Positions 9,049-14,974 of a stretch of DNA of 64,000 nucleotides are shown one piece after another. How positions within the stretch are numbered: the stretch's first letter is position 1; the number at the start of each line of letters is the position of its first letter. The stretch comes from Ferrimonas marina. Its GTDB lineage: Bacteria > Pseudomonadota > Gammaproteobacteria > Enterobacterales > Shewanellaceae. Under the pieces are notes generated by a model, which was given only the letters and a program-made list of their open reading frames with translations, had not been told where the DNA came from and did not search any database. Location: assembly GCF_900129905.1 (NCBI RefSeq), contig NZ_FQXG01000006.1:206580-270579 (forward strand), written 5' to 3'. The translations under genes and the position numbers were made by a program.

Positions 9049-9110
9049 GGGACAACTCCTTGGGGGGCCTGCTTTAGGTATAGATCGTCCCGCCTGGGCC
9101 CAGGCAACAA

Positions 9111-9139
9111 AAAGGCGGGCCCCAGGGCCCGCCTTTTTG
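9111..9139. terminator. Bidirectional Rho-independent terminator
   Basis: AAAGGCGGGCCC pairs perfectly with GGGCCCGCCTTT across a 2-base loop, with A-run and T-run on either side. It ends the fdhD/HTH-PBP transcript on the minus strand. Confidence 0.85.
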
Positions 9140-9178
9140 TCTTGCTACGCTGTCTTGCCTTTTATGGCAGGCCTGGCG

Positions 9179-10084
9179 TCAGGCGCCGCTCCACAACAGC
9201 TTGCCGGAGTCGGTCAGGTCGTAGCCCCCCAGGCGCTGGGCATGGGTCAGGGTATCCGGGTGCTGCATCACATTGAACAGCTGCTGCAGGTGCTGACGGA
9301 AGAACACTCCCTGGGGCATCACCATATCGAACGACTCCCGCCCCAGTGGCAGGAAGGCCAGGCCGAACTCGCCGGCCACGCCCTGGCAGCCGAAGCCAAA
9401 GTCCGCCTCGCCCCGGGCGATGCCCGCCGCCAGCTCACGCTCGCTGAAGGCGGTGCCCACCAAGTTGATGTCGGTGCCGGACAGGCCGCGTTCCGACAGC
9501 CAGTTATCGAAATGGTAGCGGGCACCGGCACCCTCCTGGCGGCTGAGCCAGCGGTAGCGCAGCGACAGCGCCTCGTCGATCGCCTGGCCCAGGTGGTGGT
9601 GCTCGTTGCGCATCAGCAGGCCATAGTCACGGCTGGCCACGTGCACCAGTACCCACTGCTTGTAGTTGGCGTGGCGCTTGAGCAGGGCCGGATGACGCAG
9701 GTCCCGCTCCGCCTCGTTGCCCCAGTGGATGCAACAGACGTCGGCGTAGCCCTGGCCCAGGTGGGTCAGGCCCAGGCGGGAGTCGGTGGCGGAGTAGTTC
9801 ACCATGCCGGCACTGCCGATGCGTTGCCCCACCCGGCCTACCACCCAGTGCATCAGCGGGTCGTCGGAGCCGGTGATAATCAGCCGGTCGGACAGCATGC
9901 CACTGTGACAGGATTCGATGATCCAGCGGTCAATCAGCGCCTTCGGGAACAGCCACTTACCGGTGATCTTGGTGCCCGGCAGCTGACGCTCGTTGGCCAT
10001 GGCATAGACCTTCTTCTCGTTCAGATCGAGATAGTCGGCGACCTGCTTGGCGTTGAGAAACAGGTTATCGGCGTTGTCGTTCAT
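9179..10084 (-). CDS. Excisionase-type HTH fused to a periplasmic-binding-protein-like domain, probable regulator
   Basis: A 301-residue cytoplasmic protein. Residues 8-55 form an excisionase/MerR-like helix-turn-helix (LNAKQVADYLDLNEKKVYAMANE then GKWLFPKALIDRWI). Residues about 66-290 resemble the PBP-like domain seen in molybdate-related regulators (SDDPLMHWVV, ATDSRLGLTHLGQGYADVCCIHW, SRQEGAGARYHFDNWL, GEADFGFGCQGVAGEFGL). The gene overlaps fdhD by 4 bases, so it is part of the formate dehydrogenase locus. A role sensing molybdate, tungstate or cofactor and tuning fdh expression is inferred from fold and neighbours, not demonstrated. Confidence 0.8.
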   Translation of the reverse strand: MNDNADNLFLNAKQVADYLDLNEKKVYAMANERQLPGTKITGKWLFPKALIDRWIIESCHSGMLSDRLIITGSDDPLMHWVVGRVGQRIGSAGMVNYSATDSRLGLTHLGQGYADVCCIHWGNEAERDLRHPALLKRHANYKQWVLVHVASRDYGLLMRNEHHHLGQAIDEALSLRYRWLSRQEGAGARYHFDNWLSERGLSGTDINLVGTAFSERELAAGIARGEADFGFGCQGVAGEFGLAFLPLGRESFDMVMPQGVFFRQHLQQLFNVMQHPDTLTHAQRLGGYDLTDSGKLLWSGA

Positions 10085-10929
10085 GCAAGTTCCCCATCAA
10101 ATTGGACGGTATCCGCGCCGTGGTAAATCAGGAAGTGACGGCCCTTGGCCCGGGCGATCATGGTGATCCCCAGCTGTTGCGCCAGGGTCAGGCCCATCTC
10201 GGTGATGCCGGAGCGCGACAGCAGCACCGGGATCCCCATCTTGGCCACCTTGATCACCATCTCCGAGGTCAGTCGACCGGTGGTGTAGAAGATCTTGTCG
10301 CCCCCCTGCAGCCCCTCCAGCCACATCTCGCCGGCCAGGGTATCCACCGCGTTGTGGCGACCCACGTCCTCGACGAAGCTGAGGATCTGGTCACCCTGGC
10401 AGATAGCGCAGCCGTGCACGGCGCCGGCATTCTTATAGGTGTCGTTGTACTGGCCCAGGTTCTTCAGCAGGGCGTAGATCCCGCTCTGGCTCAGGCTGGG
10501 AGTAGGCAGCTGGATCTCGTCGATACCGGCGGTAAAGCTGCCAAACACCGTACCCTGGCCGCAGCCGCTGGTGACCGTCTTCTCCGACAGCTTCTCCTGC
10601 ACATGGCTGGTGTCCTCGTCGGTGATGATGGCGGCGGAGTTCACCTCCCAGTCGACGATCACCGAGGTGACCCGATGGATGTCGGTGATGAAGCCCTGGT
10701 TCTTCAGGTAGCCCAGTGCCAGCGCTTCCGGCCGTGCCCCCAGGGTCATCAGGGTGACGATGGGCTGCCAGTTGAGGTACAGGGTCAGTGGCCGCTCGCA
10801 GGCGATCATCTTGTCCTGGGTCTGGCCCTTCTCATCGACCGCGGTAACGGCCAGGGTCAGCGGAGCTTCCGCATGGGTGCGCGACAGGCGCGGGCGGGAC
10901 AGGTTCTGGGTCATAGCGTGCATTACCAT
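10081..10929 (-). CDS. fdhD: Formate dehydrogenase accessory sulfurtransferase FdhD
   Basis: A 282-residue protein that carries sulfur from IscS to the metal of bis-MGD, required for active formate dehydrogenase. Conserved features visible are TSGCGQGT near residue 120 (the catalytic cysteine loop), HGCAICQGD, the VEDVGRHNAVDTLAG motif and YTTGRLTSEM. Family members have CxxC or CGxx in the active loop; here it reads CGQG with a single cysteine. Starts at 10929, 10923 or 10914 are all possible. It is divergent from the DUF3305 operon and overlaps the HTH-PBP gene. Confidence 0.93.
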   Translation of the reverse strand: MVMHAMTQNLSRPRLSRTHAEAPLTLAVTAVDEKGQTQDKMIACERPLTLYLNWQPIVTLMTLGARPEALALGYLKNQGFITDIHRVTSVIVDWEVNSAAIITDEDTSHVQEKLSEKTVTSGCGQGTVFGSFTAGIDEIQLPTPSLSQSGIYALLKNLGQYNDTYKNAGAVHGCAICQGDQILSFVEDVGRHNAVDTLAGEMWLEGLQGGDKIFYTTGRLTSEMVIKVAKMGIPVLLSRSGITEMGLTLAQQLGITMIARAKGRHFLIYHGADTVQFDGELA

Positions 10930-10990
10930 GGGCAAACAATATCCCCCAGCGATGCAAAAGCCGTTCCAGCCGTCCACGGGGATCGGTGCG

Positions 10991-11088
10991 GGATCCGGAT
11001 CACGCTTTGCTCTGCCAGGTGTCCCAGCTTGTCCCACCCTGCTAAGGACAATTTGTCCCGTTCGACCGCCACAGCGTGATCCGGATCC
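10991..11088. repeat. Long-range perfect inverted repeat in the fdhD / DUF3305 intergenic region
   Basis: GGATCCGGATCACGCT at 10991-11006 is repeated exactly in inverted form at 11073-11088, 66 bases apart. The enclosed stretch holds several TTGTCC/GGACAA half-sites, including the palindrome at 11046. The arms could be paired regulator sites or a cruciform-forming element between two divergent promoters. Confidence 0.85.
11046..11058. promoter_or_regulatory. Palindromic candidate enhancer GGACAATTTGTCC
   Basis: A perfect 13-base palindrome about 55 bases upstream of a sigma54 promoter, within a cluster that also has TGTCCC and TTGTCCC at about 11020-11034. It closely resembles sites at 4807, 12091 and 20452. 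Confidence 0.6.
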
Positions 11089-11110
11089 TGTCTGGAGGCC
11101 GAAATCAGGT

Positions 11111-11126
11111 TGGAACGAAAATTGCC
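11111..11126 (+). promoter_or_regulatory. Candidate sigma54 promoter of the DUF3305 operon
   Basis: TGGAACGAAAATTGCC has GG and GC spaced by exactly 10 bases and a TTGC -12 element. Predicted start near 11137, 25 bases before the DUF3305 ATG. Confidence 0.7.
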
Positions 11127-11161
11127 TAGACTGTGTCATACGCTCGATACGCAGGTATGCC

Positions 11162-11617
11162 ATGCAACATAGTGAATCTATCTGGCCACTTTACGTGTCC
11201 TTGAAGTCCACCGAAGTCAAGGTGGGGCGCTGGAGCCAATTGCGCTGGGAGATCGACTCCCTGCTGCCCGCCAAGGGTGAGAAGCCGGAGGGCGCCCACC
11301 TGGTGGCCATGGAGCTGTTCCTTGATGAACGGGCCAACTACCGCCTCAACCTCGACCTGCCCAACCCCAAGCTGTTTGTGGTCTGTGATGACAAGGGCGA
11401 TGGCGTGCCGATCCCTATGCTGATCACCGCCAATCAGAACGTGGCGGCGGGTGCGCTGGAGGGGGATACCCCGGTATTGACCTGTCCCATCCCGGAGGCG
11501 ATCGCCTGCTGGCTGGAGTCCTTCCTGACCCGTCATGGTGAGCAGCCCATTCAGGCTCACCGCCGCAAGCACATTGATGTCCGCGGTGAGGTGAAGGACA
11601 AGAGGAACAAGGCATGA
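11162..11617 (+). CDS. DUF3305-family protein of the formate dehydrogenase locus
   Basis: A 151-residue soluble protein without signal peptide or membrane segment. The N-terminal WPLYVSLKSTEVKVGRWSQLRWEI and the following LDERANYRLNLDLPNPKLFVV fit DUF3305, a family found in fdh gene clusters next to DUF3306. Function is unknown; an accessory role in enzyme assembly is inferred from that constant linkage. Its stop overlaps the DUF3306 start (ATGA). The start is the first ATG downstream of the sigma54 promoter. Confidence 0.8.
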   Translation: MQHSESIWPLYVSLKSTEVKVGRWSQLRWEIDSLLPAKGEKPEGAHLVAMELFLDERANYRLNLDLPNPKLFVVCDDKGDGVPIPMLITANQNVAAGALEGDTPVLTCPIPEAIACWLESFLTRHGEQPIQAHRRKHIDVRGEVKDKRNKA

Positions 11618-12147
11618 GTGGCCTGTTCAAGCGCTGGCAGCAGCGCCGCGACGAGGTCGCGCGCGAGGAGGAGAGCGACGAAGCCGAACAGGCCGAGCTG
11701 CAACAGGCCCAGGCCGCCGAGCAGGCTCCCTCAGAGCCGGAAGGCGAAGAGGTAGCGGCGGAAGAGGAGGTACTGCCCAATCCCGAGGAGATCGAGGAGG
11801 GGGGCAGCTTTGCCGCCTTTATGAAGCCGGACGTCGATCCGCTGCAGCGCAAAGAGGCGCTGCGCTCGCTGTGGAAGCAGCCCCACTACAATGTGCGGGA
11901 TGGCTTGTGCGAGTACGACCTGGATTACGCAGCGCAGCCCAAGCTCACCGCCAAGGTAGCGGCAGAGCTGGCGGAGAAGGTGTTCCGCCATGTGGTGAAA
12001 GAGGTGGACGAGGAGGAGACCCAGTTGGCCGAGCAGGCCCCGGCGACCCCCCGAAAAGACCCAGAATTAACCAGCGACGGGGATGCGGACGGACAAATTG
12101 TCGCAGACCTGGACAAATCGGCGGACAAACCGCAGAGCGAGGCGTAA
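11614..12147 (+). CDS. DUF3306-family protein of the formate dehydrogenase locus
   Basis: A 177-residue, strongly acidic protein. The N-terminus SGLFKRWQQRRDEVAREE is followed by a glutamate-rich stretch to about residue 65, then the conserved core FAAFMKPDVDPLQRKEALRSLWKQPHYNVRDGLCEYDLDY (about residues 66-110) typical of DUF3306. The C-terminal 35 residues look disordered. Coupled to DUF3305 by ATGA overlap. Function unknown. The 3' end of the coding sequence overlaps a candidate regulator site at 12091, so this region has a double role. Confidence 0.8.
   Translation: MSGLFKRWQQRRDEVAREEESDEAEQAELQQAQAAEQAPSEPEGEEVAAEEEVLPNPEEIEEGGSFAAFMKPDVDPLQRKEALRSLWKQPHYNVRDGLCEYDLDYAAQPKLTAKVAAELAEKVFRHVVKEVDEEETQLAEQAPATPRKDPELTSDGDADGQIVADLDKSADKPQSEA
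12091..12103. promoter_or_regulatory. Candidate enhancer inside the 3' end of the DUF3306 gene
   Basis: GGACAAATTGTCG matches the palindrome GGACAAATTGTCC (reverse reading of the 11046 site) at 12 of 13 positions. Two more GGACAAA half-sites follow at 12111 and 12123. It is about 72 bases upstream of the sigma54 promoter at 12175. Confidence 0.5.
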
Positions 12148-12174
12148 CCGAGCTGAACCTGACTCATCCAGGAG

Positions 12175-12190
12175 TGGTGCATTTTTTGCA
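12175..12190 (+). promoter_or_regulatory. Candidate sigma54 promoter of the polyferredoxin-torD-fdhXABC operon
   Basis: TGGTGCATTTTTTGCA has exact GG-N10-GC spacing and a perfect TTGCA -12 element. Predicted start near 12201, about 70 bases before the GTG of the next gene. Confidence 0.7.
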
Positions 12191-12273
12191 CAATGCCGGA
12201 TGGGTCAACGCCATGCAGCCCAAACCCGCAGAGGTGGCCGCGTGGAAACGATCACAATAACTAGGAACGCATA

Positions 12274-13968
12274 GTGAGCACATTTGAAAATGCGGCGTTG
12301 GACCAGGCTCGTGAGCAAAGCCTGGCCCAAACCACAATGTTGGAAAACCTGATCCCGCAAACGGTGTCTTACAACACTGCGGGTCACTTGTTGATCCTCG
12401 GTGCCGAGGACCAGATCCGCCTGGCCGCGGCCCAACTGGACGGCATGGCCAGTCGAACCCTGCTGGCCACCGAAGCGGTGAGCAGCCAGGACGAGGCCCA
12501 CCTGGAGCGGGTGATGGCCGCTGCCGAGGCCACCGAGTCTCTGCCCGCCTTTTACAGCCGCGAGCTGACCATCAAGGGCTTCCTTGGTCAGTTCCAGGTG
12601 TTCATCCGTGAGCCAGAAGGGATCAGCCAGATTGAGCTGGCCCCGGGCGCCGTGCGTCGCCCTCACTACGACCTGATCCTGGACCTGGGTCAGCAACCGG
12701 CCATCAGCCTTGAGCTGCTGCCGCCGGGCTACTTCCACGTTGGCGACGATGCCGACAAGCTGGCGGATGCCCTGGCCCAGTTGCCGGAGCTGGTGGGCCA
12801 GTTCGACAAGCCCCGCTACGTTAAGATCAACAGCGACATCTGCGCCCACCACTCCAGTGGTGTGGATGGCTGCACCCGCTGCCTCAACGTCTGCCCGGCA
12901 GACGCCATCGAGTCAGTGGAAGGCATGATCCAGATCGACCCCTACCAGTGTCACGGTGCCGGCAGCTGTGCCAGTGCCTGTCCCACCGGGGCGATCAGCT
13001 ACGACCAACCCACCCCCAGCGTGCTGCGGGATTACCTCAAGCGCCTGCTGACCCGCTACCTGGAGCTGTCTGATCAGCGTCCGGTGGTGCTGTTGCACGA
13101 TCAGACCGCCGGTGAGGCCGCCCTCAAGGCGATGCAACAGCTGCCCGGTCAGGTGCTGCCGGTGGCCCTGGAAGAGGTGGCCGTGGCCGGCATCGACAGC
13201 TGGTTTGCCGCCCTGGCCTGGGGCGCGCGCCAGGTACTGGTGCTGACCACCGAGATGACCCCGCCGACCCTGCTGGCGTTGGTGGAGAAGGAGCAAGCCC
13301 TGGCCCAGTCCCTGCTCAGCGCCGTTGGCACTGAGGCGGACCGCATCGCCCTGATCCGCAGCGACGACCTGGCGCAGCTGGCGGCGCAGGTGGCTCAAAG
13401 CGGCCAATGGCCTGCGCTGCCGGTGGCAGCCTTCCCGAATGACCTGGCCAAGCGCGATACCCTGTTCAACGCCCTGGACCACATCAACGGTGCATGCGCT
13501 GCGTCCACCGAGGCCCTGGCCCTGGCTGGCGTGCCCTACGGCCAGATCCAGGTCGACACCGACAAGTGCACCCTGTGCATGAGCTGCACCTCGCTGTGCC
13601 CCACCGGCGCCCTGCTGGATGGTGGTGACAGCCCGGCCCTGAAGTTCCAGGAGCAGCCCTGTGTCCAGTGCGGCCTGTGTGAGCGGGCCTGCCCCGAGAA
13701 GGCGATCACCCTGTCCAGCCGGGTTCTGCTCGACCGCGATGCGCGTCAGGCGGTAACCGTGTTGAAGGAGGAGGAGCCCTTCGAATGCATCACCTGTGGC
13801 AAGCCGTTTGCCACCAAGGCGGTGATCGAGAAGATGACCACCGCGCTGGCGGGCCACAGTGCCTTTGCCGGTGACGCGCTGCAGCGTCTGAAAATGTGTG
13901 AAGACTGTCGGGTTAAGGACATGTTCACCGACATCCTGAACGATCCCGAAAAGCAACTGCGGGTCTGA
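12274..13968 (+). CDS. Polyferredoxin-type 4Fe-4S protein of the formate dehydrogenase locus
   Basis: A 564-residue soluble iron-sulfur protein starting at GTG, with AGGA upstream. Four ferredoxin-like clusters are visible: CTRCLNVCPADAI (near 197) and CHGAGSCASACPTGAI (near 225) in the middle, CTLCMSCTSLCPTGAL (near 430) and CVQCGLCERACPEKAI (near 463) in the C-terminal part. Additional CxxC pairs are CITCGK and CEDCR near the C-terminus. The region between (about 250-420) has a nucleotide-binding-like pattern. Related proteins in Shewanella-type fdh clusters are annotated as iron-sulfur proteins of unknown role; electron transfer or cofactor maturation are both possible. Confidence 0.88.
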   Translation: MSTFENAALDQAREQSLAQTTMLENLIPQTVSYNTAGHLLILGAEDQIRLAAAQLDGMASRTLLATEAVSSQDEAHLERVMAAAEATESLPAFYSRELTIKGFLGQFQVFIREPEGISQIELAPGAVRRPHYDLILDLGQQPAISLELLPPGYFHVGDDADKLADALAQLPELVGQFDKPRYVKINSDICAHHSSGVDGCTRCLNVCPADAIESVEGMIQIDPYQCHGAGSCASACPTGAISYDQPTPSVLRDYLKRLLTRYLELSDQRPVVLLHDQTAGEAALKAMQQLPGQVLPVALEEVAVAGIDSWFAALAWGARQVLVLTTEMTPPTLLALVEKEQALAQSLLSAVGTEADRIALIRSDDLAQLAAQVAQSGQWPALPVAAFPNDLAKRDTLFNALDHINGACAASTEALALAGVPYGQIQVDTDKCTLCMSCTSLCPTGALLDGGDSPALKFQEQPCVQCGLCERACPEKAITLSSRVLLDRDARQAVTVLKEEEPFECITCGKPFATKAVIEKMTTALAGHSAFAGDALQRLKMCEDCRVKDMFTDILNDPEKQLRV

Positions 13969-13981
13969 GTCCGAGGTAGTA

Positions 13982-14608
13982 ATGACTGAACAACAACAAA
14001 ATCGCATCGTCACTGAGCACCACCAGCTTCGGGCTGACATCTACCAGTTGCTGGCGGCGCTGCTGCGTCAGGCACCGACCCCGGAGCTGATCGGCTTCCT
14101 GGCCGAGCTGGAGCTGGAGAGCGACAGCGACAACGAGATGCTGCGTGCCTGGCACGCGCTCAAGCTGTCTGCCCAAACCCACCAGGGCAAGCCGCTGGAA
14201 GATGAGTACTTCAACCTGTTTATCGGCCTGGGACACGGTGAGGTAATCCCCTACACCAGCTGGTACCTGACCGGTTCGCTGATGGACCAACCGCTGGCGC
14301 TGCTGCGCCAGGACCTGGCCCAGCTGGGCTTTGCCCGCCAGGAGGAGGTCAAGGAGCCGGAAGACCACCTGGCCGCGCTGTGCGAGGTGATGGCCTTCCT
14401 GCTGCTGGAGGGCGGCCAAGCCGACCAGCTGACCTTCTGGCAACGTCACCTGGAGCCCTGGGTCAGCAAGTTCTTTGATGATCTGGCCAAGGCCAGCAAC
14501 GCCTCCTTCTACACCGGTGTTGCGGCACTGGGTCAGGCGTTCTTTGCCACTGAGGCCACCACCTTCAGCAACCAGCTGCTGGATGTGAAGGTGCAACAGA
14601 CCGGCTAA
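13982..14608 (+). CDS. TorD-family molybdoenzyme chaperone
   Basis: A 208-residue all-helical protein matching the TorD/DmsD/NarJ chaperone family: DEYFNLFIGLGHGEVIPYTSWYLTG (about residues 72-96) carries the family's E-Y-x-x-LF-x-G-x-G and YxSxY-like motifs, and PEDHLAALCEVMAFLL (about 123-138) the conserved helix. It likely binds the Tat signal of FdhA1/FdhX1 and holds the apoenzyme until cofactor insertion. Located 13 bases after the polyferredoxin gene and upstream of fdhX1. Confidence 0.88.
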   Translation: MTEQQQNRIVTEHHQLRADIYQLLAALLRQAPTPELIGFLAELELESDSDNEMLRAWHALKLSAQTHQGKPLEDEYFNLFIGLGHGEVIPYTSWYLTGSLMDQPLALLRQDLAQLGFARQEEVKEPEDHLAALCEVMAFLLLEGGQADQLTFWQRHLEPWVSKFFDDLAKASNASFYTGVAALGQAFFATEATTFSNQLLDVKVQQTG

Positions 14609-14743
14609 GCCGGAAACAGGCCGGTCTGTTCGATTTCCGGTGGTGGGGCAGAGGGTTGTCGCCCCACCTTAAACCAAAAGGTACTGGCGGCCTTTTGTGA
14701 TGGGCTTTCCCGCTGAGAGTCCATCACAAAGGCCACCAGCACC
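14596..14743 (+). other. Three consecutive RNA stem-loops between torD and fdhX1
   Basis: ACAGACCGGC (14596-14605) pairs with GCCGGTCTGT (14620-14629) across the torD stop. GGTGGGGC (14642-14649) pairs with GCCCCACC (14661-14668). A long stem pairs 14680-14703 with 14721-14743, about 22 base pairs with one bulge and two mismatches. No T-run follows, so RNA processing, stabilisation of the fdhXABC part or partial termination is likelier than simple termination. Confidence 0.65.
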
Positions 14744-14764
14744 TCAAAACACCATGGAGGTGTT

Positions 14765-14965
14765 ATGAAAGACAGGCAGCCCCAACAGGACCGCCGCCGA
14801 GCCCTCAAGGCCTTAGGCCTGGGCGCGGGAGCCGCGGCGCTGACCAGCACTGCTGTGCAGGCAGCCCCGGAGAGCCAAGCGGCCACTCCTGACGACACGA
14901 AGTCAACCGGCTATCGTGAAACCCCCCACGTCCTCACCTACTACGCAACCTTGCGTCTCAAATAG
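14765..14965 (+). CDS. Formate dehydrogenase region Tat target protein FdhX1
   Basis: A 66-residue protein with a twin-arginine signal (QDRRRALKALGLGAG) and the short conserved tail GYRETPHVLTYYATLRLK. This tiny Tat-signal protein is a fixed member of fdhXABC loci; its role is unresolved, with export or maturation of FdhA suggested. A strong ribosome site (GGAGGTGTT) precedes the ATG. It lies 9 bases before fdhA1. The paralog FdhX2 is at 20666. Confidence 0.85.
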   Translation: MKDRQPQQDRRRALKALGLGAGAAALTSTAVQAAPESQAATPDDTKSTGYRETPHVLTYYATLRLK

Positions 14966-14974
14966 GAGGTCAGG

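Noticed and set aside
10930-10948. Sigma54 promoter for fdhD on the minus strand
   Set aside because: GG-N10-GC spacing exists, but the -24 half is poor and the predicted start would fall at or after the fdhD start codon.
12192-12263. Small peptide gene between DUF3306 and the polyferredoxin gene
   Set aside because: ATG-initiated frames of 15-23 codons exist, but there is no ribosome site or recognisable sequence; this is more likely the leader of the sigma54 transcript.
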